This document shows positions 22,053 to 32,096 of a stretch of 64,000 nucleotides of DNA, in pieces (positions within the stretch are counted from its first letter, which is position 1; each line of letters starts with the position of its first letter). Below the pieces are notes generated by a model. It was not told where the DNA came from. It worked only from the letters and a program-made list of their open reading frames with translations, and made no database searches. Source of the DNA: Bathymodiolus brooksi (taxonomy: Eukaryota; Mollusca; Bivalvia; Mytilida; Modiolidae); the NCBI GenBank assembly GCA_963680875.1, contig OY804589.1:22785462-22849461 (forward strand), in the 5' to 3' direction. The position numbers and the translations under genes are program-made.

Positions 22053-22306
22053 GGTGCTTAATCATTGATTATGTTTTTTATTGTTGGACTTTAACAAATA
22101 ATTAATGTTGTTAATTGTGAAAATATGCTGCCAAATTAAAACATTTAACTATATATGATTTAGTTTATTTAACCATGATAATTCTGATGATTTATCAAGA
22201 CTGATCATCACTTGGTTTCCTGTCGTCACATTCATTATGACCATTCCTTCACTTAGCTTCTTGCCGTCATTATCGAACACTTAACATATAATCAATCAAG
22301 CTAATT
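22053..22306 (+). repeat. Ngaro split direct repeat B1
   Basis: About 254 bp from ggtgcttaatcattgatta to aatcaatcaagctaatt; pairs with 22726-22982 and abuts A2 without a gap. Confidence 0.85.
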
Positions 22307-22520
22307 GCGTCATTTTTTTTATTTATCAACAAACAATTAATTTGCGCGGTGGGATTTTTGAAATAGACTATACTAATTACATTCGGAATTATCTACTCTT
22401 TACATTGTTCGTCATCATTTTAACTTGTTATTTTATAAAATCATTTTGATTGGACCAACATATTTCATTTATGTTGTTCACATGTTCTTAGGCATTCTGC
22501 CGTCAAGTGCCGCACGAGAA
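22307..22520 (+). repeat. Ngaro split direct repeat A2
   Basis: Pairs with A1 (17803-18015). The B1/A2 junction reads ctaATT|gcgtc. Confidence 0.85.
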
Positions 22521-22725
22521 CCCTACCCATATTTGCTATTGAACCCAATCCTAATAATTAGGACAATTTCATTTCCCGTTTAAATTTTACATATCAGAGA
22601 TAATTAGATCGGTTGTGATGTATGTTCCGGATGTGATTGGACTTTATTAATCCTTAGTGGAAGATCGGAATTTGATGCGATATTTGTGATGATGCTGAAA
22701 ACCGTTACTTTAATGGAGGACTACA

Positions 22726-22982
22726 TGGTGCTTAATCATTGATTATGTTTTTTATTGCTGGACTTTAAAAGAAATAATTAATGTTATAAATTGTGAAAAT
22801 ATTCTGCCAAATTAAAACATTTAACTATATATGATTTAGTTTATTTAACCATGAGAATTCTGATGATTTATCAAGACTGATCATCACTTGGTTTCTCGTC
22901 GTCACATTCATCATGATCATTCCTTCACTTAGCTTCTTGTCGTCATCATCGAACAGTTAACATATAATCAATCAAGCTAATT
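22726..22982 (+). repeat. Ngaro split direct repeat B2
   Basis: Second B copy and right end of the element, ending ctaATT before tgacgtgaatactg. It is separated from A2 by 205 bp of unique sequence. Confidence 0.85.
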
Positions 22983-23520
22983 TGACGTGAATACTGCAAT
23001 CTGATTGGCTGATCTGCCTGGAGAAACATTGGTTCTACTTGATAGCCTGGGTTGGTATTGTGACGTCGTCAACGTATTCATTCACCACAGAGAGATTCGA
23101 ATAGTCCCATGAAATAGTCGTAATTAAAATCGAAGAATCATTAAATTTTGTTGTTCAAAAAATAAATTATAAGGAACATTTTCGCTTTTTATCAAGTGTA
23201 AACAGCTCCAAACCAGGCTATATATCGCATAACCTGTTCAAAAAAAATTATCAATAGAAATATTTAGTTGTGATATACATGTACCTAAATAATTTAATTC
23301 GAATTGAATATTTCAATCTGATTGGCTAATCCGCCTGGAGAAAATTTTGGATATACTCGATAACCTGGGTTGTTATTGTGACGTCACCAACGTGTTCATC
23401 CTCCAACGACAAATTCAAATAGTCACATGAAATAATCGTAATTAAAATCGAGGAATCATTAAATTTTGCTGTAAAAATTTAATTACAAGGAATATTTGAA
23501 ATTGCTGAACAGGTTATAAA
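22983..23520 (+). repeat. Two tandem copies of a roughly 316-bp repeat
   Basis: 'caatctgattggctgatcygcctggagaaa' style sequence starts near 22998 and again near 23314; both copies continue through 'ttattgtgacgtc', 'aaatagtcgtaattaaaatcga' and 'ttaaattttg'. The Ngaro element sits at the left boundary of the first copy. Confidence 0.75.
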
Positions 23521-24701
23521 GGACGAAGTCCTTATAACGGTAGGCTGTCCGATTTTTCCTTCTATATTGATAGCCAAATATCTGTTCACCGGAAGTTTAA
23601 AAAATAGATCAATTGATAATTTAGAAACGCAAAAGAAATATATTTCAATGAAAAATTCCCAATTCTTTACTCTATGCAAAATCGAAATAAACTTGAAATA
23701 CAATTCTAATAAAAAAATCTCTTTCTACGAAACTCCCGACGGAAGAGCGGCGTACAGTAGGTAAAATGAACGGAACAGCCATAACAAATCGGCTACAAAA
23801 TTCATTCAATATAAAAGATAATAGCCTCACCATACGCAATTACGAACGAAATAAAAAGTATGTCCCCTAATTGTTCCTTCAAAACATGAATTAAAAAAAT
23901 GCTTTTATAAATAGATACCCCGCTAAATTACTCGTGTTTTGGGAGAAAATTATTCATGCGCAGTTGTTGAATGTAGCGGACGACGGGTTTTCATATTTGT
24001 AAACAAGAAAACGATCGACAATTGCACTTGGAATCTATCGCTAAAATTCATTGAGGTACGCATATTTTGTTATCTTATGCCTGTAATTGGAAAGAATATG
24101 ATCTCCTGGTTCTATGCATATGTAGAACACATTGAAATTAAAACAAAAACAGTCAATATAATACATTTTCCTTACCTTGATCTATCCCAAAATGTAAAAA
24201 TCCGTGATGTACCTTATTCATTGAAGAGTCCAAGGAATTCCGAATGCAACCATTTATGGTATGAATAAAGGAAATGTTTTTATGTCATGTGTATTATATA
24301 CAAATGGATATGTGAACGTAAATGACAGTTGTCATTAAATAATTTACACTAGAAAGGTTATTATATTTATGATGTCGTTCGAAATTGTGTCCGGATCTAG
24401 GTCACAGAGTGACTAGAACGGGGTCATGAAAATCTGCTTAAAACCCGTAACAATGCATTGAATAATATATGGGCTATGATTCAAAAGGAATATTGGTGTT
24501 TAATCTGAAATATGAACATGCAATCAGCTTCATCAATTTGGTCAAATTTATTATCAAATGTCAATATCATCGAAATTGTTCGTAATTGCGTCCGGTGAAG
24601 CTAACGTGTACGGATCATCGTATTATTGAAATTTTAGGACTTCGTCCTTCAAACAGGTTGCCTGTCTCATATTGCTTCGCGGTTTATTAAGCGTAAACTA
24701 G
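23521..24701. other. Spacer with no recognised gene
   Basis: Contains a palindrome aaggacgaagtcctt at about 23519 and a similar 'aggacttcgtcct' near 24638. A plus-strand frame at 23939-24268 (109 residues) has cysteines at its start but matches nothing I recognise. Confidence 0.45.
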
Positions 24702-24946
24702 TGTGGTGCATACGGAGGTGCACCATTTATGGAGTATTGCACGGAAGCCATCTGTAGACAGATCTATGTGACGTCACTTCTTGCCGCCTTAAACCACGTG
24801 TATCCATTGCATGATTGTCCACATTTCATTGTAATTTGTATGATTGTTTCCTGACCTGGAATATTTATTATTTATAGGTTAGTATTACATATTTACACGC
24901 ATCCCTACACTCGCGTGTCTAATATATATTTGCACTCGGTACGACA
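24702..24946 (+). repeat. 5' LTR
   Basis: TG...CA ends, 245 bp. Contains a consensus CRE, TGACGTCA, at 24779-24786 and an AT-rich TATA-like stretch (tatttattatttata), so it likely drives transcription of the element. Confidence 0.85.
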
Positions 24947-24947
24947 T

Positions 24948-24972
24948 TGGCGTCGTCGACAGGATTCAAATC
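24948..24972 (+). other. Primer binding site with extended tRNA match
   Basis: TGGCGTCGTCGACAGGATTC starts one base after the LTR. Its complement ends in CCA and also reads like a tRNA T-arm (gaatcctgtc) further in, so the match to a tRNA 3' half may exceed 20 nt. The tRNA identity is not determined. Confidence 0.6.
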
Positions 24973-25845
24973 TGATATTTCAACTTCACAATTTTCCCGC
25001 TTTCGAATTTTTTCAAATTTTTGTAAAACTTTTATTTTTAGGATTTACGTGTGCCATCACATATAAAAATACACAGAATCGCGATACACATTGATTTTTA
25101 TGAAATTTTCGTGCTAAAATACCCTCATTTTCGAGAAATAAATTTGTGTATATGTGTCGTAGACTGGAAATTTCTGAAGTCGGCCATTAAGGGCTTCTTG
25201 CAGGAAGTGATAATCAGAAGTAACATCCGGGGAACTGACTCCCGTATGTAAACAAATTTGAATCAGCTGTTTTGTGTTGACATACGTAAGGTATGTTTAC
25301 ATTTTGATATTTTTGAATTGAAATTTAATATTTTTGCTGTCATATAAATTGATTTACAGTGAAAATTAAATCTGTTTGTTATTTTTAAGAGACAACAAAC
25401 AAAACATAAAAAAAACAAAAAACAAACAAACAAACAACAACAAAACATTACACCAGCATACATACACAAATATTATATTTCGTCTTGGGTCAGAGCATAC
25501 TTTGATTTGAGATATTTGATTATTAATTGATTGTGTATTGTCTTGGGTTGATATTAACTTGAGATATACTGTTGTATTTTCTTTGGTCGCAAAACAAATT
25601 GTGATCTGAGATATTTGTTACTGTGATTTGAGATAGTTTGTACTTTGACTCAAGTCACACATATACATACATATACACATATACATACATACACATACAT
25701 ACCTACATACATACATAGTGTATCTGCATACCTATTCATGTTTACACTGTGATACACACATACACACAAGCAAATAGGATATAATAATAAATAAACCTTA
25801 CTGGTATTTTACATACAATTTTTGAGCCTTGAAAATCAGTGTTAA
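24973..25845 (+). other. Untranslated leader of the LTR element
   Basis: About 870 bp before the first gag ATG, with an A/C-rich stretch near 25385-25445, repeated 'tttgagatat' words and a TACATACATACA microsatellite at about 25670-25710. No gene. Confidence 0.6.
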
Positions 25846-26286
25846 ATGATGTCTGATTTGGAAACTGGCGCTGATAAAGGAGCCCTAGGGTTGCAGGTGG
25901 TTGACACTTCTGAGAATCAAGAACTGAACATAACAGTTACAGAACCGGAGGATCAACCACCTATGCAAGCAAGTGGAGACCAAACAAAGGCCATTGCTTC
26001 AGCCCTTGCAGAAGCATTCTCATCTACTTTGTCGCCACTGTTGAATGAAATCATACAACAGAATAAGCAACTATTGGAGGAAAAGAAAAAGAGTGAACTA
26101 TTTTTGAGTGTAGCTTCACCCTCAAATCTAGAACCCAAGAAATCCATTAAAGGTGCCCGCAAAACTATACTAGGGGACCCAGGGGCAAAGAAACACTATT
26201 TTGATGACAGCTTAATAGAGTTAAAAGGACCACATCAAGAAGAAATACAAAAACAGAAAGATTCATCAGCAAAACAATGGATGTAG
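25846..26286 (+). CDS. Gag N-terminal frame of the LTR element
   Basis: 146 residues starting MMSDLETGADKG; an acidic N-terminus, then a helical, probably coiled-coil segment around residues 45-85 (SALAEAFSS...NKQLLEEKKK), then a lysine-rich tail. No zinc knuckle or enzyme motif. The frame closes ten bases after the next ATG (26277) opens in another frame, so gag is continued there either by frameshifting or because of a mutation. It would act as a structural protein in particle assembly (inference). Confidence 0.65.
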   Translation: MMSDLETGADKGALGLQVVDTSENQELNITVTEPEDQPPMQASGDQTKAIASALAEAFSSTLSPLLNEIIQQNKQLLEEKKKSELFLSVASPSNLEPKKSIKGARKTILGDPGAKKHYFDDSLIELKGPHQEEIQKQKDSSAKQWM

Positions 26287-27185
26287 TCAAAGACTTTGAA
26301 GAAAAAGGGGCAAAGCCTAAGATATATGGAATACCAGCATATAAGACAGAAGATAAAAAATTGAAAAAGCAACATCCAAGAGCTAGCACACCTATTCATG
26401 ATAATCTTGCTACTGCTGATTTTGTCACACAGCCATTGGTATCCCCCATTCAAAATCATTTAACACTGCCACCTGTATTGTCAAAAGTTACAACTGGGGT
26501 CAACAACATACATGGTATGCCACCGCCACAAAACCAAAATACCGTTGCACCTGAACCGGCGCATATCAGTCCGCCAACTAATCAGGTAAACATGATATCC
26601 ACAAACAGTCCAGTACTTCCGCTGGGGCAGATTGCTCCGCCATCTATACAAGGACAGTTTGGGAACTTACCCATGGTCGGTGCTGTTCCAGGGTTGCCTC
26701 CACCTAATATGCCAGGACAGCTTGGCAATATTCCAACAATGGGTGATCAGAAGACACTGTTACCAAACATGCAGGGATCATATGGGAACATGCCCATGAC
26801 TGGTGGATCATACGTACATCCATCAAGTACCCATGGACCAACAGAAAGACTCCCCACAGTCAGTGGCACAAATATGCCAGTACAACATGTATCAGGATCA
26901 TATGGAAATAATGTTACACCTCCTTTAGCCAGTACACAGAGCATACCAGTTTCTGGTTCACAACTGTACAATCAGATGTTTCAGGTACCACCACCGCCCT
27001 TGCTGGGGTTTGGTACTCCGCAATTTGTCCAGGGCCCGTCAGGTCACCTGATTCAAGCCAGTAGCCTAATCCCAACGAATTCGAATTACCAATGGTCAAA
27101 TATAATGAATCAAGAATTTCCTCCTCGAATAGGGGCAAACATAGTAACAACAAGCACGCCTCCTACCACAGTTGCTACTGGGTAG
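26277..27185 (+). CDS. Gag proline-rich middle frame of the LTR element
   Basis: 302 residues, very rich in P, G, N, Q and T, with a repeated motif of the type GQxGNxPxxG (GQFGNLPMVG, GQLGNIPTMG, GSYGNMPMTG). Low-complexity linker of a gag polyprotein. The frame ends at TAG 27183-27185 and continues in the same frame into the capsid part, so a single stop separates them. No nucleic-acid-binding motif. Confidence 0.6.
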   Translation: MDVVKDFEEKGAKPKIYGIPAYKTEDKKLKKQHPRASTPIHDNLATADFVTQPLVSPIQNHLTLPPVLSKVTTGVNNIHGMPPPQNQNTVAPEPAHISPPTNQVNMISTNSPVLPLGQIAPPSIQGQFGNLPMVGAVPGLPPPNMPGQLGNIPTMGDQKTLLPNMQGSYGNMPMTGGSYVHPSSTHGPTERLPTVSGTNMPVQHVSGSYGNNVTPPLASTQSIPVSGSQLYNQMFQVPPPPLLGFGTPQFVQGPSGHLIQASSLIPTNSNYQWSNIMNQEFPPRIGANIVTTSTPPTTVATG

Positions 27186-28061
27186 CTGTCTGCTAGTGCA
27201 TCGCTGGGACGTGAAGCTCCGCATATCATTGCAGACAGTGGAGGACAAAAAGTAAGTGGACAGTCTCGAGGAAGGAAAAGAGAAAGAGGCCGTAGAAAAG
27301 ACATAGATTCGTCTGATGATGAGTCTTTTGATCAAGAATACTCGCGCTGGTCAGAATATGCTAGAACTCGAGCCAAGAGTAAAAGTCCACAACCACCCAA
27401 GATGCCACTGTTTAGTGGCTCAGGAAAACCTAATTTTGAAGCATTCATGTATCAATTAGAACGAACTGCAGGTCGCAAAGGGTGGACTGGAGAAACGAAA
27501 ACATGCAAATTATTAGACTGCTTAACAGATTCCGCATTAGAGTACACACGTAAAGTTCATAACACTAGTGTGGAATACAATGTCTTGAGAGCAGACTTGC
27601 GCAGACGTTTTAGCACAAAAGAGGCGCCTGTATCGGCGCTAAGACAATTACAGTTTATGAGACAACAGGAAAGTGAGCCATTAGAAGAATTCTCTCAAAG
27701 AATATATTTTATGGCGCTGGATGGTTTTGATCAGGGGAATCCGGAAGTCGTAGACCAGATAGCCACGGAAGCATTCCTTCGTGGGTGCAGAGACAAAGAA
27801 GCTGCAAGAAGTGTTCTTGAAAAAGACCCGTCTTCCATTACTCAGGCTGTGAAAATGGTCAAGACATACATAGCTAACCAGCGTGCCATATTTGGAGTCC
27901 GGACAAGCCACAGTTATGCTCACAGACAAGTCTCCTTTTCAGATAGAGACAGTACACCAGAGCGAAACCCGAAAAAGGTACAAGATGGGGACACTGTCGT
28001 TGTGTCTACCAAGGGAAGGACAATACGGAAGCCTTCCCATCTGAGAGATTGTGTGTCTTAG
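27186..28061 (+). CDS. Gag capsid-like frame with a pol-like tail
   Basis: Same frame as the preceding one after TAG. It starts with a basic/acidic linker (RGRKRERGRRK, SSDDESFDQEY). From ATG 27402 it has the retrotransposon capsid fold signature of Ty3/gypsy: MPLFSGSGKPNFEAFMYQLE, KLLDCLTDSALEY, LRRRFSTKEAP, RQQESEPLEEFSQRI, ATEAFLRGCRDKEAA. There is no CCHC knuckle. The last residues, STKGRTIRKPSHLRDCV, look more like the extreme C-terminus of a gypsy pol than of gag, suggesting an internal deletion joined gag to the pol end. It would form particles but supply no enzymes. Confidence 0.7.
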   Translation: MSASASLGREAPHIIADSGGQKVSGQSRGRKRERGRRKDIDSSDDESFDQEYSRWSEYARTRAKSKSPQPPKMPLFSGSGKPNFEAFMYQLERTAGRKGWTGETKTCKLLDCLTDSALEYTRKVHNTSVEYNVLRADLRRRFSTKEAPVSALRQLQFMRQQESEPLEEFSQRIYFMALDGFDQGNPEVVDQIATEAFLRGCRDKEAARSVLEKDPSSITQAVKMVKTYIANQRAIFGVRTSHSYAHRQVSFSDRDSTPERNPKKVQDGDTVVVSTKGRTIRKPSHLRDCVS

Positions 28062-28597
28062 AAGACGCATACATATATAGGATGTAAATAGTGTAAATAG
28101 TTATTGATAATCTGTCTTAATCTGTAATTGCAGTTATGGAACCACAGGAATGTTCCCCTTAGTATGCTCATGGCGGCCATCAACCAGAATACCATACAAT
28201 TCTATGGGTTGGACAGTAAACGATAGCTCCTTTTATCTGGTACCAGTGGAGTAATACTGTTTCATTTGAGTTTATTGTTAACAGGAGTGCTGGGGCATGC
28301 AGCTTCGCCTCAAGTTAACTGATAGTTGTCTTTATTTCTTATATACTGATGTAAAATGGTGTGTTTTGTTGTACATAATCACTCTTTATTGTACAAATGG
28401 TTTTTTGGAGGTTAAGATTGCTGTTTTTTTTTATTTATCCTCTCCTTTGTTTATTTGGAATGCAGCGAAGGTATCTTGCATTTAAATTATTGGTCTAGTA
28501 GCTCTGGATTTTTTTTTTATTATTATTATTTCTTTTTTGTTGGTGTTGATGAACATGTTATCTAGGTGTATTATAGCTTCTACAGGGAGGGGAGGAG
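28062..28597 (+). other. 3' untranslated region and polypurine tract of the LTR element
   Basis: No frame recognised. Ends with acagggaggggaggag immediately before the 3' LTR, the usual plus-strand primer position. Confidence 0.7.
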
Positions 28598-28842
28598 TGT
28601 GGTGCATACGGAGGTGCACCATTTATGGAGTATTGCACGGAAGCCATCTGTAGACAGATCTATGTGACGTCACTTCTTGCCGCCTTAAACCACGTGTATC
28701 CATTGCATGATTGTCCACATTTCATTGTAATTTGTATGATTGTTTCCTGACCTGGAATATTTATTATTTATAGGTTAGTATTACATATTTACACGCATCC
28801 CTACACTCGCGTGTCTAATATATATTTGCACTCGGTACGACA
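28598..28842 (+). repeat. 3' LTR
   Basis: 245 bp, read as identical to 24702-24946. Confidence 0.85.
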
Positions 28843-29295
28843 CTAACCCAAACCAGGTTATAACGTATAACCTGTTCAACAATTTCAAATATTCCTTAAA
28901 GAGAAATATTTTTAAACAATTGGACTCATTTAACGCATGCATTCAACTTGACAATGATTCCCAATAAACAATTTATAAGTTACAATGGCAATACTTTCAA
29001 TTTTCAATTCGAAATAGACATGAAATACAACCATGACAAACTAATATATTTCATAATATATCAATGGATGCATCGCAAACGCAAAATTTTCCCTCTTAAA
29101 TCATCAACAAATAAAAAATAACCAAAAAAATTCGACCAAAAACTTTGTATGTGGTACCATGAAACACGAATAACAACGTCACAAATATTTTTTCATTCAC
29201 CTTTATGCACCGAGAGGGAACACGTGCTTGCAACATACTGATATATTACACTTAATTTTAATGTTGCTGTGTTACTAATGAAACCAGACAGAACG
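28843..29295. other. Right flank of the LTR element
   Basis: 28869-28897 is the inverse of 23487-23515 with one mismatch. The rest is AT-rich without a gene. Confidence 0.5.
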
Positions 29296-29304
29296 ATTAC
29301 GAAT

Positions 29305-29890
29305 AAATATTATAGAAAACCGAAGGAGTAATGAAGAATGGACAATCCAGAGACACTGGCAACATTGAGTACACAAGACACATGACAAAATAAACGTTAG
29401 AGAAAACCGAAGGGGCAATCAAGAATGAACAACCCAGAGAAACTGGCAATATTGAGTACACAAGACACAGGACAAAATAAACGTTAGAGAAACCCGAAGG
29501 GGCAATCAAGAATGAACAACCCAGAGAAACTGGCAATATTGAGTACACAAGACACAGGACAAAATAAACGTTAGAGAAAACCGAAAGGGCAATCAAGAAT
29601 GAACAACCCAGAGAAACTGGCAATATTGAGTACACAAGACACAGGACAAAATAAACGTTAGAGAAAACCGAAGGGGCAATCAAGAATGAACAACCCAGAG
29701 AAACTGGCAATATTGAGTACACAAGACACAGGACTAAATAAACGTTAGAGAAAACCGAAGGGCAATCAAAAAATAAACAACCCAGAGACACAAGCAGCAT
29801 TGGGTTCACAAGACACAGGACAAAATAAACGTTAGAGAAAACCGAAGGGCAATCAAGAATGAACAACTCAGAGACACTGGCAAAAGATTC
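29305..29890 (-). repeat. 87-bp minisatellite, about 7 copies
   Basis: The unit contains 'cgttagagaaaaccgaaggg' and 'caagaatgaacaacccagag'; starts are spaced 87 bp (86 once). Because 87 is a multiple of three, a 243-residue frame stays open on the minus strand with 29-residue repeats, but it is most likely not a gene. Single unit relatives occur near 58075-58160 (opposite strand) and 61177-61225. Confidence 0.85.
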
Positions 29891-30155
29891 ATTCAACACG
29901 AGACACAAAAAGAAGATAAAACAAATATAAAAAAAAACGTGAAAGATGAGCATCACGGACCCCACCGAGAAACCGGGAATAAACCCAGGTGATAACAAAG
30001 GGTAATCAGTTTCTTGTAAGACACTCAATTTGTGAAGTTAAGTCCAGTAAACTATTAGAGAAGCCTGGCACGTTTTAATCAAATATTTTTGTTGCATTTT
30101 GTTCATTGACAATAGTACTATGCGGTGACATCAATAGAAAATGACAGTTCTATTG

Positions 30156-30380
30156 TTTGTTTGATTGTGTTTAACGCCACTTTTAACAATGTTTCAGTTA
30201 TATCGTGGCTGTCAGTGTTATTGGTGGAGGAAAAACCACCGACCAGTCGCAATGGACTGTCAAACTTTAGCACACAATGTTGTACACCTCGCCCTGATCG
30301 AGATTCAAACTTAAAACATCAATGGTGATAGGCACTGATTACATAGGTAGTTGTAAATCTAACTACCATACGACCACGAT
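30156..30380 (-). mobile_element. SINE-A, full-length, reverse
   Basis: Covers core, body and tRNA-like head. Possible target duplication agttctattg (30146-30155) and agttctaatg (30381-30390). It lies head-to-head with the next SINE. Confidence 0.8.
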
Positions 30381-30425
30381 AGTTCTAATGATGAGTACAT
30401 AAAATGTACTATTTACTTTAGAATA

Positions 30426-30684
30426 GGGGATCGTCGTGGTCGTGATCGTATGGTAGTTAGATTTACAACTACCTGTACCTATAACCACTAACGTTGTGAG
30501 TTCGAATCTCACTCGTGCGAGGTGTACTCGATACAACATTATTTCATAAAGTTTTTCAGTGATTTGCGGAAAGTCGGTGGTTTTCTCCGGATGTTCCGGT
30601 TTTCACCACAAATAAAACTGACCGCCACGATATAGCTGAACTATTTTTGAAAGTGGCGTTAAACACCATAAGCAAACCATCAAA
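30426..30684 (+). mobile_element. SINE-A, full-length
   Basis: Starts ggatcgtcgtggtcgtgatc with an A-box-like region, B box gagttcgaatctc, body, and 3' core gaaagtggcgttaaacacca. RNA polymerase III internal promoter inferred from the boxes. Confidence 0.85.
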
Positions 30685-30711
30685 AGAATGTTACAGTCCT
30701 AATGATTAGTA

Positions 30712-30893
30712 CAGTTAAACCTGCCCATGCAGTCATCTCTCTTAAGCAGTCACCTGTATTAAAGGGTCACATTTTTCTAGTTCCTGGCATAGAAAGTTTC
30801 ATATTTCATAATTGACCCTCTCTTAAGAGGTCACCTGTATTATAAGGCCACATTTTCTGTCTCAAATGTGACCTCTTAATACAGGTTTGACTG
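30712..30893. mobile_element. CAGTCAAACC-ended MITE, copy B
   Basis: 182 bp with ends cagttaaacc and ggtttgactg, flanked by TA on both sides. The surrounding sequence (30694-30711 and 30896-30935) matches the uninterrupted 30381-30427, giving an empty site and supporting a TA duplication. Confidence 0.8.
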
Positions 30894-31151
30894 TATATAC
30901 AATGTAATACTAGTATTTACTTTAGAATATAAACAAAATGTTCTATTTAAATAGTTTGATTTGCCATTTAATTAGAGTTTTAATTCTTGTTATAAACTTA
31001 ATTACTACACTGTAATCATACACATCTTGTTAAAATCACATGAGTGACCACTTTGACACGTGTTTACTAATATCTTTCTATTCGCAGCAAGATAATTTCC
31101 GTCTGTGACCGATTAAATTAGTAATTTTGTATTTGTGTCAGGTCATGCGTG

Positions 31152-31335
31152 TAGAGTGAATCCTGTCTACTCTAAACCGAAACCTGAACAAACCGGATTC
31201 CTGTATACACTGAACTTTAAATCAAGTCTCAATGTAGACAGTCTTTATTAATTTAAGCTGTTTAAACCGAAGCTCTGTCTATTCAGAACACAAATACTGG
31301 TCACAAGATGCTTCGCTTAGACAGGATTCACTATA
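31152..31335. mobile_element. Second MITE type (GTGAATCCTGTCTA ends)
   Basis: Terminal inverted repeats gagtgaatcctgtcta and its complement (tagacaggattcacta), about 180 bp apart, flanked by TA. No coding content. A (GAAT)n microsatellite follows at 31338-31355. Confidence 0.7.
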
Positions 31336-31619
31336 TATGAATGAATGAATGAATGCTTGCTATTAAATGTCAAGTGAGAACACTTTCAGCAATATCACGG
31401 CGAGTACAATTAAGTTACATTTCAATGACATGATGGAGATGTTCACTTTATACTAGACCAACATGCTTAGTTGGATTTTGTAACCCTAACTCGCTGAAAC
31501 AACAATTCACGCGTAGAAATGTCGCCAAACTCAGACACATTAATCTGATTCCAGGCCAGTCAGTGTATTCTCTTATTCATTAATACTTAATACTTAGCAG
31601 AGAAGCTGCCAATATCAGT

Positions 31620-31760
31620 TTTATAGTCTTTGGTTTGACCCGATCGGGGCACGAATCCACAGTCTACCGCACCCGAGGCAAGCACCTAACCATTTCTTAC
31701 CCCATCGATGCGGTTCGAACCCACACGCTAACCAAGCTAAGCATTACACCACAAATGCGT
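31620..31760 (-). mobile_element. tRNA-like SINE head, possibly two modules
   Basis: On the minus strand there is an A-box-like 'tggtgtaatgcttagcttgg' with B box 'gtgggttcgaacc', and a second similar pair (ggttaggtgcttgcctcggg ... gtggattcgtgcc). It may be a dimeric tRNA-derived SINE or two adjacent tRNA relics. No cloverleaf with a complete acceptor stem was found. Confidence 0.4.
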
Positions 31761-31837
31761 TTTTTTGTGCAAAATCATAATTGTGTATAATTAAAATCAA
31801 GAAACCATGACCCTATTTAAAAAATATTACTGAACGG

Positions 31838-32096
31838 GCAAACGTCTGTTAGCACACTACACGACTACACTGAGCAAGCGTCTGTTAGCACACTACACGA
31901 CTACACTGAACAAGCGTCTGTTAACACACTACACGACTACACTGAGCAAGCGTCTGTTAGCACACTAAACGACTACACTGAGCAAGCGTCTGTTAGCACA
32001 ATACACGACTACACTGAGCAAACCTCTGTTAGCACAATACATGACTTCACTGAACAAGCGTCTGTTAGCAAACTGCACGACTACACCGAGTAAGCG
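31838..32096 (+). repeat. 36-bp minisatellite, about 7 copies
   Basis: The unit reads around 'gagcaagcgtctgttagcac' and 'actacacgactacact'. Copies differ by single bases. Confidence 0.9.

Larger units (their letters stand above)
17803..22982 (+). mobile_element. Ngaro-type (DIRS order) retrotransposon with split direct repeats
   Basis: About 5.18 kb. The order is A1 (17803-18015), gag and pol remnants, an SGNH-hydrolase-like frame, B1 (22053-22306), A2 (22307-22520), B2 (22726-22982). A1 equals A2 and B1 equals B2 apart from scattered changes. ATT precedes A1, sits at the B1/A2 junction and ends B2, as expected when a tyrosine recombinase inserts a circular intermediate at a three-base match. 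The hydrolase-like frame and the lack of a methyltransferase frame point to Ngaro rather than DIRS or PAT (family knowledge). All frames are damaged and the RT centre is deleted. Confidence 0.85.
24702..28842 (+). mobile_element. Gag-only LTR retrotransposon (Ty3/gypsy-like), recent insertion
   Basis: 4,141 bp bounded by two 245-bp LTRs (TGTGGTGCAT...GGTACGACA) that I find identical on reading. A tRNA-primer-like site follows the 5' LTR and a polypurine tract (acagggaggggaggag) precedes the 3' LTR. Flanks are ..actag and ctaac.., so at best a short imperfect target duplication. The interior has only gag-like frames; protease, RT, RNase H and integrase are missing. It must rely on a related autonomous element. 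Matching LTRs indicate recent insertion. Confidence 0.85.

Noticed and set aside
23939..24268. Possible zinc-binding (THAP-like) protein
   Set aside because: Only an initial C-x4-C spacing; the remaining required residues could not be identified.
29297..30028. 243-residue hydrophobic repeat protein on the minus strand
   Set aside because: Open only because an 87-bp minisatellite has a period divisible by three; no start context or flanking gene structure.
31672..31745. Functional tRNA gene
   Set aside because: A and B boxes can be seen but no complete acceptor stem or anticodon arm; better explained as SINE or tRNA relic.
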